64,000 nt of DNA. Origin: Amycolatopsis sp. WAC 01376 (GTDB lineage: Bacteria > Actinomycetota > Actinomycetes > Mycobacteriales > Pseudonocardiaceae). This document shows, one piece after another, positions 23,599 through 32,606 of the stretch (positions are counted from its first letter, which is position 1; each line of letters begins with the position of its first letter). Position numbers and translations under genes: made by a program. Under the pieces are notes generated by a model. It was not told where the DNA came from. It did not search any database and saw only the letters and a list, made by a program, of their open reading frames with translations. The DNA lies in contig NZ_QHKL01000002.1 of the NCBI RefSeq assembly GCF_003947415.1, forward strand, positions 1,510,571-1,574,570, in the 5' to 3' direction.

Positions 23599-24849
23599 TC
23601 AGGCCGCCGGAGTGAACAGCAGAGCCGTGTTGTGCCCGCCGAAGCCGAACGAGTTGCTGATCGCCGCGCCCAGCTCGACCTTGCGTGCCTCGCCGGAGAC
23701 GACGTCGAGCTGCACCTTCGGGTCCAGGTCCTCGAGGTTCAGTGTCGCCGGGATGAGCCCGTGGTAGATCGCCAGGATCGTGGCGATGCCCTCGACCGCG
23801 CCCGCACCGCCGACCAGGTGGCCGAGCGCGCCCTTGGGAGCGGTCACCACGACGTGGTCGCCGACGGCGTTGCGGATCGCCGCGGCCTCGCCGACGTCGC
23901 CGACGACCGTGGAGGTCGCGTGCGCGTTGACGTGGCCGACGTCGGTCGGGGAGACCCCGGCCATCGTCATCGCCTGCCGCATGGCGGCGATCTGGCCGAC
24001 GCCCTCCGGGTGGTTGCCCGTGATGTGGTAGGCGTCCGAGGTGATCCCGTACCCGCTGAGCTGCGCGTAGATCCGCGCGTTGCGGGCCTTGGCGCGGTCC
24101 GCCCGCTCCAGGATGACGACGCCGGAGCCCTCGCCGAGGACGAAACCGTCACGGTTCACGTCGAACGGCCTGGACGCCTTGGTCGGGTCGTCGTTGCGGG
24201 TGGACACCGTCCGCGCCTGCGCGAAACCGGCGAGGGTGATCGGGTGGATGCACGATTCGGCACCACCGGCGACCACGACGTCGGCCCGGCCCGAGCGGAT
24301 CATCTCGTAGCCGGCGGCGATGCCTTCCGCGCCCGACGCGCAGGCCGAAGCGGGCGAGTGCACACCGGCACGCGCCTTCAGGTCGATCCCGACGTGCGCG
24401 GCGGGGCCGTTCGGCATCAGCATCGGCACGGTCAGCGGGGAGACCTTGCGGAGTCCCTGCTTGTGCAGAAGGTCGTTCTGGGAGATCAGGGTGACCGGAC
24501 CGCCGACACCGGTACCGATGGTCACCCCGAGGCGCTCGGGTTCCACATCCTGATGCTCGTCGGTCGGCTGCTCGAAGCCCGCGTCCGCCCAAGCCTGCCG
24601 GGCGGCGATGAGCGCCACCTGCTCACAGCGGTCCAGCCGCCGGGCCTGGACCCGCGGCAGGACTTCGGACGGGTCGACGGCGAGCATGGCGCCGATCTTG
24701 ACCGGCAGTTCGAGTTCGTCGACCCAGTCGGCTTCGATGCGGCGGATCCCGCTCGCCCCGGCGAGCAGGCCGTCCCACGTGGACGCGACGTCCCCGCCGA
24801 GCGGCGTGGTCGCGCCCATCCCGGTGATCACGACGTCGATGTTGCTCAT
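23599..24849 (-). CDS. fabF: 3-oxoacyl-ACP synthase II (KAS II)
   Basis: A 416-residue condensing enzyme. The catalytic Cys is in HSPASACASGAEG, and the two His are in VNAHATSTVVGD and FGGHNTALLF, with Lys in APKGALGHLVGGAGAVE. It extends acyl-ACP with malonyl-ACP in FAS-II. ATG 24849 has GGGGAG seven bases upstream. It is the last gene of fabD-fabH-acpP-fabF, 40 bases after acpP, in the order known from Streptomyces. It lacks features of a polyketide synthase chain-length factor. Confidence 0.95.
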   Translation of the reverse strand: MSNIDVVITGMGATTPLGGDVASTWDGLLAGASGIRRIEADWVDELELPVKIGAMLAVDPSEVLPRVQARRLDRCEQVALIAARQAWADAGFEQPTDEHQDVEPERLGVTIGTGVGGPVTLISQNDLLHKQGLRKVSPLTVPMLMPNGPAAHVGIDLKARAGVHSPASACASGAEGIAAGYEMIRSGRADVVVAGGAESCIHPITLAGFAQARTVSTRNDDPTKASRPFDVNRDGFVLGEGSGVVILERADRAKARNARIYAQLSGYGITSDAYHITGNHPEGVGQIAAMRQAMTMAGVSPTDVGHVNAHATSTVVGDVGEAAAIRNAVGDHVVVTAPKGALGHLVGGAGAVEGIATILAIYHGLIPATLNLEDLDPKVQLDVVSGEARKVELGAAISNSFGFGGHNTALLFTPAA

Positions 24850-24889
24850 TGGAGTCTCCCCAAGGTCGGCGCCAATCAAGAAGTCGGAC

Positions 24890-25135
24890 TTACTTGGAGT
24901 TGGCCGACACGTAGTTCACCGCGTCGCCAACGGTCTTCAGGTTCGCGAGCTCGTCGTCCGGGATCTTGACGCCGAACTTGTCCTCGGCCTGAACAGCGAT
25001 CTCCACCATGGACAGCGAGTCGATGTCGAGGTCGTCCACGAAGGACTTCTCGGCGGTCACGTCGTCCTGCGCCACACCGGCGACCTCTTCGACGATCTCG
25101 GCGAGGCCGGCGAGGATCTCTGCGTTGTCTGCCAC
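24890..25135 (-). CDS. acpP: Acyl carrier protein
   Basis: An 81-residue ACP. The phosphopantetheine Ser is in DDLDIDSLSMVE, with the usual acidic four-helix protein around it. It starts at GTG 25135 (VADNAEIL) with AAGGGA seven bases upstream; a longer reading into the fabH-acpP gap has no support. It carries the growing acyl chain for FabH, FabF and FabD, its neighbours. Confidence 0.95.
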   Translation of the reverse strand: MADNAEILAGLAEIVEEVAGVAQDDVTAEKSFVDDLDIDSLSMVEIAVQAEDKFGVKIPDDELANLKTVGDAVNYVSANSK

Positions 25136-25203
25136 TGGTTGTTCCCTTCTCGGTGATGCTTTCGGCTGCCCTGCGGACACGGTGTCCACAAGGGAAGTAT
25201 TCA

Positions 25204-26187
25204 TCACGGGCAGATGAAGGCCTGGCCCGCGTAGGAGAGTCCGGCACCGAAGCCCACGGCGAGTACGACGTCGCCCTGTTTCACGGTGCCTGCCTTGCGC
25301 ATGTGGTCCAGCGCCAGTGGAATCGACGCGGACGAGGTGTTGCCCGAGTACTTGATGTCGTCGGCCACGACCATGTCCTCGCGGGCGCCCTTGGCACGCA
25401 GCTTCTTGGCGATGGCTTCGACGATACGCAGGTTGGCCTGATGCGGGATGAGCACGTCCACATCGGACGGTTCGAGCCCGGCCAGTTCCAGCGCGTGCAA
25501 GGCGATCGGCGCGATCTGCGTGGTCGCCCAGCGGAAGACCGACTGGCCCTCCTGGTAGATCCACTTGTCGTCGCGCATGTAGATGAGGTCGACGTGCTCG
25601 CCGGCGCTGCCCCAGGCGACCGGGCCGATCTGCGGGGTGTCGGCCGCGCCGACCACCGCCGCGCCCGCTCCGTCGGCGAAGATGATCGCGTTCGCGCGGT
25701 CGACCGGGTCGACGTGGTCGGTGAGCTTCTCGGCGCCGATGACGAGCGCTTTCTTCGCGGTGCCCGCCCGGATGAGGTCCGAGGCGACGCCGATGCCGTA
25801 ACAGAACCCGGCGCAGGCGGCGTTGAGATCGAACGCGGCCGGATGCGTGATGCCGATCCGGTCGGCCACCTGCGCGGCGGCGTTCGGGATCTGCGTCGGC
25901 ATCGTGCAGTTCGGCAGGATGACCGTGTCCACTTCGGACGGATCCACCCCGGCGTCCGCCAGCGCGGCGGTGCCTGCCTTGACCGCCATGTCGACCAGCG
26001 ACTCGTCCTTTTCGGCGAACCGGCGCTCGACGATGCCGACCCGATCGCGGATCCACTGGTCGTTGGTGTCCATGATCTTCGAGAGATCGTCGTTGGTCAC
26101 GATCTTCTCGGGCTGGAAGCTCCCGACACCGAGGATGCGGGTCCCGGCGGCGCCCGGCGCCTGCCGCAAGGTGGATCGGTCGGTCAC
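25204..26187 (-). CDS. fabH: 3-oxoacyl-ACP synthase III
   Basis: A 327-residue KAS III that primes fatty-acid synthesis from acyl-CoA and malonyl-ACP. The Cys-His-Asn triad is visible: Cys in LNAACAGFCYG (about residue 123), His in IPHQANLRI (about 255) and Asn in YSGNTSSASIP (about 285). The start is a GTG that overlaps the fabD stop by four bases (GTGA). In actinomycetes this enzyme uses branched starters such as isobutyryl-CoA; that is inference here. Confidence 0.95.
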   Translation of the reverse strand: MTDRSTLRQAPGAAGTRILGVGSFQPEKIVTNDDLSKIMDTNDQWIRDRVGIVERRFAEKDESLVDMAVKAGTAALADAGVDPSEVDTVILPNCTMPTQIPNAAAQVADRIGITHPAAFDLNAACAGFCYGIGVASDLIRAGTAKKALVIGAEKLTDHVDPVDRANAIIFADGAGAAVVGAADTPQIGPVAWGSAGEHVDLIYMRDDKWIYQEGQSVFRWATTQIAPIALHALELAGLEPSDVDVLIPHQANLRIVEAIAKKLRAKGAREDMVVADDIKYSGNTSSASIPLALDHMRKAGTVKQGDVVLAVGFGAGLSYAGQAFICP

Positions 26188-27110
26188 GAAGCGTCCTCCT
26201 GCCCCTGAAGCTTCGCCAGCTCGGCGGGTGTCTTCAGAGCGATCGTGGTGGTCACGGTTCCCTTGAGCTGCCGCTTGACCAGCCCGGTCAGCGTGCCCGC
26301 CGGCGGAAGTTCGAGCGTCGAGGTGACACCCGCGGAGACCAGACCGTCCATGGTCAGATCCCAGCGCACCGGGTTCGTGACCTGCTTGACCAGCCGGTCG
26401 AGGTACTCGGCCCCGCTGGTGACGACCTGGCCGTCGGCGTTCGACAGCAGCGGACGCGTCGGGTCCGCCGGGGTGATCTTCGCAGCGTGGGCGGCCAGCG
26501 CTTCACGCGCGGGTGCCATGTAGGAGGTGTGGAACGCGCCCGCGACCTTGAGCGCCCGGACCTTGGTGCCCTCCATCGGCTCGGCCACGATCTTCTCGAT
26601 CGCGTCGGCGGCGCCGGAGGCGACGATCTGGCCGGCGCCGTTGCGGTTCGCCGCGGCGAGGCCGTGCCCGTCGAGCCACGCGACGACCTGCTCCGGGTCG
26701 CCGAGCATGACCGCGGCCATGCTCGTGGGCTCCAGCGCGCACGCCTTCGCCATTTCCGCGCCGCGGACGGCGGCCAGTGCGACGGCGTCTTCGGGGGTCA
26801 GCACCCCGGCGATGGCGGCGGCCGCCAGCTCGCCGACGGAGTGACCGGCGATCGGCGAGTCCGCGGCGACCGGGGCCTCACGCTGAAGGTGCTCGAACGC
26901 CAGCAGCGACAGCGCCACGATCAGCGGCTGCGTGATCGCGGTGTCCTGGATCTCCTCGGCGTCGGCTTCGGTGCCGAGACGGACCAGGTCGAGACCGGCC
27001 CGCTCGGACCAGGCTTCGACGCGCGCGCGGGCACCGTCGAGCTCGAGCCAAGGGGAGAGCATGCCTGGGGCTTGGGAACCCTGACCGGGGGCGAGGACTG
27101 CGACTGTCAC
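26184..27110 (-). CDS. fabD: Malonyl-CoA:ACP transacylase
   Basis: A 308-residue malonyl transferase. The opening is APGQGSQAPGM, the nucleophile Ser is in AGHSVGELAAAA (about residue 89), and the later catalytic His is in VAGAFHTSYM (about 197). I chose GTG 27110; GTG 27125 would add five residues. Neither has a strong ribosome-binding site. First gene of the FAS-II operon, facing a ~187-base gap before the divergent DinB-like gene. Confidence 0.93.
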   Translation of the reverse strand: MTVAVLAPGQGSQAPGMLSPWLELDGARARVEAWSERAGLDLVRLGTEADAEEIQDTAITQPLIVALSLLAFEHLQREAPVAADSPIAGHSVGELAAAAIAGVLTPEDAVALAAVRGAEMAKACALEPTSMAAVMLGDPEQVVAWLDGHGLAAANRNGAGQIVASGAADAIEKIVAEPMEGTKVRALKVAGAFHTSYMAPAREALAAHAAKITPADPTRPLLSNADGQVVTSGAEYLDRLVKQVTNPVRWDLTMDGLVSAGVTSTLELPPAGTLTGLVKRQLKGTVTTTIALKTPAELAKLQGQEDAS

Positions 27111-27217
27111 CCCACTAGAGAACACTCTCGGCCACCATGGTCGTGATGCCGACGCTCACCAAGTCCGGCCGACGTAATTGTGGGAACCCTCCAAAAGTGC
27201 CATCCTGATCTCTGCGC

Positions 27218-27244
27218 TTAACCCAAAAGCCTTGTCGGGTTCAA
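27218..27244. promoter_or_regulatory. Candidate FasR operator upstream of fabD
   Basis: An inverted repeat TTAACCC-n12-GGGTTCAA lies in the gap between fabD and the divergent DinB-like gene, about 110 bases before fabD. In Streptomyces, FasR activates fabDHPF by binding upstream of fabD. The site identity here is inference from position and symmetry only. Confidence 0.35.
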
Positions 27245-27297
27245 CCAGCTTTCCCTATGAAGTCCGTCACTGCGCAGAGTCACCGGCCGGTTGGTGC

Positions 27298-27879
27298 ATG
27301 CTCGTGCTCATGATCGACGATTTCGCGAAGGAGTACCTGCACGGCGAACTGCGGGAGATCCGTGAGGTGCTGCTCCGGAAGCTCGACGGGTTGTCCGAGT
27401 ACGACATCCGTCGTCCGCTGACCACGACGGGGACCAACCTGCTCGGTCTCGTCAAGCACTTGTCGGTCTGGGAGGCCCGGTACTTCGGCGAGGTCTTCGA
27501 TCGGCCGTTCCCCGAGCCCGTCCCCCGATGGGACGATCTCGAGCAACGCGGTACCGACCTGTGGGCGACCGAACACGAAACTCGCGAGGAGATCGCCGGC
27601 CGCTACCGGCGCGTCTGGGAACACTCCGACGCGACCATCGCCGCTCTCGCCGTCGACTCGCCCGGCCACGTGCCCTGGTGGCCACGTCCTGACGTGCTGC
27701 TGTTCAACGTCCTGGTCCACATGCTCACGGAGACCAGCAGGCACGCCGGGCACGCAGACATCCTGCGCGAGCAAGTGGACGGCGAGGTCGAGACGACCCG
27801 GCAGGACGCGGCCTTCTGGGAGAACCGGCGGGCGGAAATCGAGCGGGCGGCCAAGGCTGCCGAGTCGGCCACGGCCTGA
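27298..27879 (+). CDS. DinB-like (DUF664) protein
   Basis: A 193-residue four-helix-bundle protein of the DinB/YfiT type. It has a first helix LHGELREIREVLLRKLDGL, a conserved His in LLGLVKHLSVWEARYFG, and a second pair in TETSRHAGHADILREQ, together a plausible metal site. Members act as thiol-dependent S-transferases (mycothiol or bacillithiol) or are uncharacterised. ATG 27310 is an equally good start. It interrupts the usual neighbourhood of fasR and fabD and is divergent from fabD. Confidence 0.82.
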   Translation: MLVLMIDDFAKEYLHGELREIREVLLRKLDGLSEYDIRRPLTTTGTNLLGLVKHLSVWEARYFGEVFDRPFPEPVPRWDDLEQRGTDLWATEHETREEIAGRYRRVWEHSDATIAALAVDSPGHVPWWPRPDVLLFNVLVHMLTETSRHAGHADILREQVDGEVETTRQDAAFWENRRAEIERAAKAAESATA

Positions 27880-27952
27880 CCGTATGAGCTTCAGCTGCAC
27901 CAGCGTTCACGCAGGCGGCGCGTGAAGGAAACTCGACCTTCACACCTTCCCG

Positions 27953-28009
27953 ACGCCATGAAAGGTCCTTTCCTTGCAAATTTTGCAAGGAAAGGACCTT
28001 TCATGGCGT
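27953..28009. repeat. Perfect palindrome with 28-bp arms
   Basis: Bases 27953-27980 pair perfectly with 27982-28009 around one base. Core CATGAAAGGTCCTTTC, centre TTGCAAATTTTGCAA. It lies between the convergent DinB-like and fasR genes. A degraded copy (CGTGAAGG...CCTTCAC) precedes it at about 27920-27945. Confidence 0.8.
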
Positions 28010-28060
28010 TGCCGGGTGGGTCATGGCGTCGGCGGGCGGGGCCGCGACCACGGCCCCTGG

Positions 28061-29275
28061 CTACCAGAGCCCACGAGCGCGAGCCAGCCGCCCGACGGTC
28101 AATGCCACCTTCAGCACCCAGGCGTCGCGCGATTCGGCGGCGTGGCGGCCGGTGAGTTCGGCGGCCTTCCGCAGCCGGTACCGGACGGTGTTCGGGTGGA
28201 CGAACAGCGTCCGCGCGCAGGTCTCCAGGACGCCGCCGCTGTCGAGGTACGTCTCCACCGTCCGCAGCAGTGCCGGGCCTGCTTCCTCCAGCGGCCGGGC
28301 GATCTGCTCGACGAGCAGGCGTTCGGCTTCGGGATCGCCGGACAACGCGCGTTCCGGCAGCAGGTCGATCGATCTCGCGGGCCGTGGCGCGCCTGGCCAG
28401 CCGACGACCGCTCGCAGGCCCGAGAGCGCCTCGGTCGCACTGTGGTGTGCTTCGGCGAGGGTGGGCACGGTCGGCCCGGCGACGACCGGGCCTTCGGCGA
28501 ACGCGACCGAGAGCTTCGTGAGGATTTCGCGGTCCTTGACGCTGCCGTCGGTGGGACCGGCGACGACCACGACCAGCCGGGACCCCTGCACCGAAAGCAG
28601 CACCGGACGCCCGACCCTGGCGGCGCGGCTGCGGACCTCGAACACGACGGCGGGCGGGTCGTCCGACGTCGGGGTGCCGACCAGCGCGGTGGCGGGCGCG
28701 GCGGGATCCCAGCCGAGCGCCGCGGCGCGGGAGAGCACCGCTTCCTCGGCGTCGCCGCGGACGATGCCGTCGACGACCAAGGCCTCCAGCCGCGCGTCCC
28801 AGGCGCCGCGGGCCTCGGCGGCTGCCGCGTAGGAGTTGGCGGCGGCGAACGCGATCTCCCTGCCGTAGCGCAGGATCCCCTCGATCAGCGCGGCGCGTTC
28901 CGCCTCGTTCGCGGCGAACTCCGGCAGCTGCTCCTCGAACACCTCGATCGCCAGGCGCACCATGCCGACCGCCTGCCGCAGGCTCACCCAGCGGGAAAGT
29001 TCGGCGGGTGCTTCGCGGAACGCCTCGGTAGTGAGGGAGAGCGCCTCCTTCGCGTCGCGGAGCCAATCGACGAAACCGGCGGCACCCGCCTGGGTGATCA
29101 GCAGGACACTCGCGCGCTGGTCGGCGGGAAGACGGTTGAACCAGCTCAGCCGCTCTTCCATCACCGCCACGCTCGCGCTCGCGAGCCGGCCGGAGGCGTG
29201 CTCGAGCCGCCGGAGGGTCTTGACGGACAGCCCGTGGTGCTTGGGCACTTGCCGTCCGGAGGTCGCATCAGCCAT
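28061..29275 (-). CDS. fasR: PucR-family regulator, FasR-like
   Basis: A 404-residue regulator. The C-terminal PucR helix-turn-helix is FVHPNTVRYRLRKAAELTGR (about 360-379), preceded by GGVLETCARTL. The N-terminal ~250 residues carry a GGDEF-like/CdaR core without catalytic motifs. In Streptomyces the same protein sits beside fabDHPF and activates it; here one DinB-like gene intervenes. ATG 29275 was chosen as the first Met; TAGGAT 15 bases upstream could be its -10. The name rests on architecture plus location. Confidence 0.85.
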   Translation of the reverse strand: MADATSGRQVPKHHGLSVKTLRRLEHASGRLASASVAVMEERLSWFNRLPADQRASVLLITQAGAAGFVDWLRDAKEALSLTTEAFREAPAELSRWVSLRQAVGMVRLAIEVFEEQLPEFAANEAERAALIEGILRYGREIAFAAANSYAAAAEARGAWDARLEALVVDGIVRGDAEEAVLSRAAALGWDPAAPATALVGTPTSDDPPAVVFEVRSRAARVGRPVLLSVQGSRLVVVVAGPTDGSVKDREILTKLSVAFAEGPVVAGPTVPTLAEAHHSATEALSGLRAVVGWPGAPRPARSIDLLPERALSGDPEAERLLVEQIARPLEEAGPALLRTVETYLDSGGVLETCARTLFVHPNTVRYRLRKAAELTGRHAAESRDAWVLKVALTVGRLARARGLW

Positions 29276-29602
29276 GGTCAGCCGATCCTAGTCCGCCGGG
29301 CAAAGGTGGCCTTCATCCTGCGGTCCTTCGCCGCTCTGGTCCTAAGTGGACAGACGGCGATGAATTGCGAAAAGAGTTCGTAAAATACTCGAGGCCGCCC
29401 GGCGCTAGCGTTTTTCGCTGCGCCGGACGGCCTCGTCTCCCCGGTCCCCACCGGTAGGACAAGTATGCGACTTGTGGATCTTTTCCCGCTAGCTCACTCA
29501 CTCGATCGTGGGTCGCCGAGTTGCCGGTGCGGTGCCGGTGATCAACGATCCCTCGCAAGCCGCACCGGGTAGGTCGCGGATGCGCAGAGGAGGGAGTTCG
29601 CC
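29276..29602. other. Divergent intergenic region with hairpin
   Basis: No gene between fasR and the divergent MscS-like gene. A 15-bp stem with one mismatch (29391-29405 with 29420-29434; GAGGCCG...CGGCCTC) encloses a T-rich loop. The stretch 29341-29395 is unusually AT-rich for this genome and may hold promoters, but no convincing -35/-10 pair was found. Confidence 0.45.
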
Positions 29603-30340
29603 GTGGGCGAGCAGCTGAAAGACGGTCTGGGACAAGCATGGAACCTTGTCGCCACCTTCGTGCCGAAGTTGGTCGGTTTCCTGGTCATCCTGTTCATCGG
29701 CTGGTTGATCGCGAAAGCCTTGTCGAAGGCATTGGGACTGGTTCTGTCGAAGATCGGATTCGGCAAGCTCATCGAGAAGACCGGACTCACCGGAACGCTC
29801 AAACAGGCGAATGTCGACGCGGGCGGAATCCTCGTCAAACTCGTGTACTACTTCATTCTCCTGATCGCGCTGCAACTCGCGTTCGGCGTATTCGGTGAGA
29901 GCAATCCGGTCAGCGCGCTGCTCAACGACATCATCGCGTTCCTGCCGCGGATCCTGGTGGCGCTGGTGCTGGTGATCGTCGCGGCCGCCGTCGCGAAGGT
30001 CGTCCGCGACCTGGTGACCGGAGCGCTCTCCACCCGGCCGGCGGGACGGCTGCTCGGCACGATCGCTTACTGGATGATCATGGCGTTCGGCATCATCGCC
30101 GCGCTCGGCCAGGTGAACATCGCGACGGCGATCACCGGGCCGATCCTGGTGGCCGTTCTCGCCACCATCGGCGGCGTCATCGTCGTCGGCTTCGGCGGCG
30201 GCCTGATCAAGCCCGCGCAGGAGCGCTGGCAGGGCTGGCTGGCCAATCTGCAGGGCCAGTTGGAGCCGGGCGCCGGCAAGCAAGAGGTCCGTTCGGAGCC
30301 GCCGACTTCGCCTGTGGGCATCGGTCGCGTAGATTCCTGA
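29603..30340 (+). CDS. MscS-type conserved TM-helix membrane protein
   Basis: A 245-residue protein with five hydrophobic helices and Gly-rich repeats (GFLVILFIGWLIAKAL, LPRILVALVLVIVAAAVAKVV, GGVIVVGFGGGLI). The helices match the 'conserved TM helix' repeat found in small mechanosensitive-channel-like proteins, without the cytoplasmic MscS beta domain. A role in osmotic response is inferred from family only. GTG 29603 has GGAGGGAG eight bases upstream. A strong hairpin follows the stop. Confidence 0.78.
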   Translation: MGEQLKDGLGQAWNLVATFVPKLVGFLVILFIGWLIAKALSKALGLVLSKIGFGKLIEKTGLTGTLKQANVDAGGILVKLVYYFILLIALQLAFGVFGESNPVSALLNDIIAFLPRILVALVLVIVAAAVAKVVRDLVTGALSTRPAGRLLGTIAYWMIMAFGIIAALGQVNIATAITGPILVAVLATIGGVIVVGFGGGLIKPAQERWQGWLANLQGQLEPGAGKQEVRSEPPTSPVGIGRVDS

Positions 30341-30346
30341 GCATCC

Positions 30347-30383
30347 CGCGGGCCCGGTGATCGAGGAAGGCACCGGGCCCGCG
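30347..30383 (+). terminator. Hairpin terminator after MscS-like gene
   Basis: CGCGGGCCCGGTG (30347-30359) pairs perfectly with 30371-30383 across an 11-base loop, seven bases after the stop. There is no T-run, as is common in actinobacteria. Confidence 0.7.
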
Positions 30384-30566
30384 TGGAGTCGATGAGGGCC
30401 CGTCGCCGCGGAGCACGCGGTGAAGGGCCCTTTTCGTGTCCCGCGGGTCCCCGGCTACTCCGCCTCAGCGTCTCTCGAGCCGTCTCCCTGTTCCGCACCT
30501 CACACTCGCTGGGGAATGGCGTCGCGACGGAGCATGTTGGAGCGGGAGACGGAGAGGGGTGCGGAC

Positions 30567-31205
30567 GTGGAGTTCCTGCTGCACAACGGTGTCACGGTGC
30601 TCGGACAGTGGATCTCCTTCGCCGAACTGGCGGGGCAGATCTTCGCGCTGGCCGTGGTCTTCCTGGCGCAACGCCGCACGCTGTGGACGTGGCCGGTCCA
30701 GGTCGGCGCCACCGTGCTGCTCTTTTCGGTCTACCTCTCCGCGCATCTCGGCGGGCTCGCCACCAGGCAGATCGCGATCCTCGTCATCTCGATCTACGGC
30801 TGGTGGGCCTGGTCCCGCCGCAGCGACCCGGTCTACGGCGTCGTCGTCCGCAAGGGCCGTCTCGGCGAGCGGCTGGCGATGATCGGCGCGTTCGCGATCG
30901 GCACCACCGCGATGGCGCTGGTCCTCGACGCGCTGAACGCCTCGTGGGCGCCATGGCCGGACGCCGCGATCTTCGTCGGCACGCTGGTCGCCTTCGCCGC
31001 GCAGGGCGCGGGTCTCGTCGAGTTCTGGCTGGTGTGGCTGGTCGTCGACGCGATCGGCGTACCGCTGCAGCTCTCCTCGGGCCTGTACTTCTCAGCCGCG
31101 GTCTACATCGTGTTCGCCGGCTTGGTCGTGCACGGCTGGTGGAGCTGGAACCGCACGGCGAAGCAGGTCCGTACGGCGCCGGCCGGGGTCTCCACGGCCG
31201 CCTGA
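30567..31205 (+). CDS. pnuC: Nicotinamide riboside transporter PnuC
   Basis: A 212-residue PnuC-type transporter with about seven membrane helices. Family hallmarks are the opening EFLLHNG, the NAD-precursor pore segments IYGWWAW (about residue 78) and WLVVDAIGVPLQL, and a C-terminal GWWSW. It imports nicotinamide riboside by facilitated diffusion, trapped later by phosphorylation; no NadR or NrtR gene is adjacent. I chose GTG 30567 with GAGAGGGG eight bases before it; ATG 30537 is an alternative. Confidence 0.88.
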   Translation: MEFLLHNGVTVLGQWISFAELAGQIFALAVVFLAQRRTLWTWPVQVGATVLLFSVYLSAHLGGLATRQIAILVISIYGWWAWSRRSDPVYGVVVRKGRLGERLAMIGAFAIGTTAMALVLDALNASWAPWPDAAIFVGTLVAFAAQGAGLVEFWLVWLVVDAIGVPLQLSSGLYFSAAVYIVFAGLVVHGWWSWNRTAKQVRTAPAGVSTAA

Positions 31206-31208
31206 CCC

Positions 31209-31273
31209 CGCGTTTCGTCCTCTGAATGCGGTAGTTGGCGACGCGAACCACCGCATCCAGAGGACGAAACGCG
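31209..31273. repeat. 24-bp-stem palindrome between pnuC and lldD
   Basis: Bases 31209-31232 pair with 31250-31273 with one mismatch and a 17-base loop. Its core (GTTTCGTCCTCT) differs from the CCTTCA family, though placement is the same: between convergent genes, starting four bases after the pnuC stop. Confidence 0.75.
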
Positions 31274-31279
31274 TGCGGG

Positions 31280-32497
31280 TCAGCGCATGGTGGCGTGCGA
31301 CGGCTTGAGGTCGGCGAGGGTGCGCACGCCCAGCAGCTGCATCGTCCGGACCATCTCGGCACGCAGGATGTCCACGCACCGCTGAACACCGCGCTCGCCC
31401 CCGGCCATCAGGCCGTAGAGGAACGCGCGCCCGATGAGCACCGCGTCGGCGCCACGCGCGATCGCGGCCACGATGTCGCCACCGGAGAGGATGCCGGTGT
31501 CGACCCACACCTCCGCGTCGCCCTGGATCTCGCCGAGCACGGCGGGCAGCAGTTCGATCGGGGTCGGCGCGCGGTCGAGCTGACGGCCGCCATGGTTGGA
31601 CAGCAGCACCGCGTCCGCGCCGTGCTTGACCACGTCACGCGCGTCGTCGACGTTCTGGATCCCCTTGACCACGAGCTTGCCCGGCCAGGTCTGGCGGACC
31701 CAGTCGAGGTCGTCGAAGTTCAGGGTCGGGTCGAAGAGCTGGTTGAGCAGTTCGGCGACCGTGCCGTCGAACTGGCTCAGCGACGCGAAGGTCAGCGGCT
31801 CGGTGGTCAGCAGGTTGAACCACCACGCCGGATGCATCGCGCCGTCGACGAACGTCTTGAGGGTGAGCGCGGGCGGGATGGTCAGCCCGTTGCGGACGTC
31901 GCGCAGCCGCGCGCCCGCGACCGGGGTGTCCACCGTCAGCATGAGCGTGTCGAATCCGGCGGCCCAGGCGCGATTCATCAGATCTTCGCCTGCTTTGTGG
32001 TCGCGCCAGACATAGAGCTGGAACCACTTGCGGGCCTCCGGGGCGGCCGCCGCGAGGTCTTCGATCGACGTCGTCGCCATCGTCGACAGGCCCATCGGGA
32101 TACCGTTGCGCTGGGCGACGCGGGCCACCGCGGACTCGCCCTCATGGTTCATCATGCGCGTGAACCCGGTCGGCGCGAAGGCGAACGGCAGCTCCGAACG
32201 CTTGCCGAGGATCTCTTTGCCGGTGTCCACATCGGACACCCCGCGCAGGACGTTGGGGTGGAATTCGACGCTGCGGAAGGCTTGCCGGGCACGGCGGAGG
32301 CTGTCCTCCAGCTCCGCGGCGCCGTCGGTGTAGTCGAACGCCGCCCGCGGCGTCCGCTTGCGGGCGAGCATCCGCAGGTCGGCGATCGTGTGCGCGCCCG
32401 CCAGTCGCCGTTCGGTGGGGTTGAGCACGATCGGCTTCGGCCGCAGGATCTGCTTCAGCTCACTCGGCTTCGGCAGTCGACGCTTGGTCACACTCAC
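31280..32497 (-). CDS. lldD: FMN-dependent alpha-hydroxy-acid (L-lactate) dehydrogenase
   Basis: A 405-residue FMN enzyme. The active-site motif [10 protein letters not shown] (about residue 304) holds the catalytic His and substrate Arg, and the FMN phosphate loop is [26 protein letters not shown] near the C-terminus. It oxidises L-lactate or a related 2-hydroxy acid. It resembles mycobacterial LldD2. The GTG start has GGAGAGG upstream. No lactate permease or regulator adjoins it, so substrate is not settled. Confidence 0.9.
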   Translation of the reverse strand: MSVTKRRLPKPSELKQILRPKPIVLNPTERRLAGAHTIADLRMLARKRTPRAAFDYTDGAAELEDSLRRARQAFRSVEFHPNVLRGVSDVDTGKEILGKRSELPFAFAPTGFTRMMNHEGESAVARVAQRNGIPMGLSTMATTSIEDLAAAAPEARKWFQLYVWRDHKAGEDLMNRAWAAGFDTLMLTVDTPVAGARLRDVRNGLTIPPALTLKTFVDGAMHPAWWFNLLTTEPLTFASLSQFDGTVAELLNQLFDPTLNFDDLDWVRQTWPGKLVVKGIQNVDDARDVVKHGADAVLLSNHGGRQLDRAPTPIELLPAVLGEIQGDAEVWVDTGILSGGDIVAAIARGADAVLIGRAFLYGLMAGGERGVQRCVDILRAEMVRTMQLLGVRTLADLKPSHATMR

Positions 32498-32552
32498 TCA
32501 CCTCTCCACAAACATCCGATGTCTCAGCCTAGCTCGTCCGGTCCCGGACGCA

Positions 32553-32599
32553 ATGAACGGTCCGTTCCTTGCAAATTTCGCAAGGAACGGACCGTTCAT
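32553..32599. terminator. 20-bp perfect palindrome downstream of aceE
   Basis: Bases 32553-32572 pair with 32580-32599 around a seven-base AT-rich loop. Core ATGAACGGTCCGTTCCTTGC, close to palindrome 1 at 23342. It lies eight bases after the aceE stop, before lldD on the same strand. Confidence 0.75.
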
Positions 32600-32606
32600 G
32601 GCGTTG

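Noticed and set aside
30341..30566. A thiamine or NAD-type riboswitch before pnuC
   Set aside because: The conserved TPP core (CTGAGA with its partner) is absent and no other riboswitch signature was recognisable.
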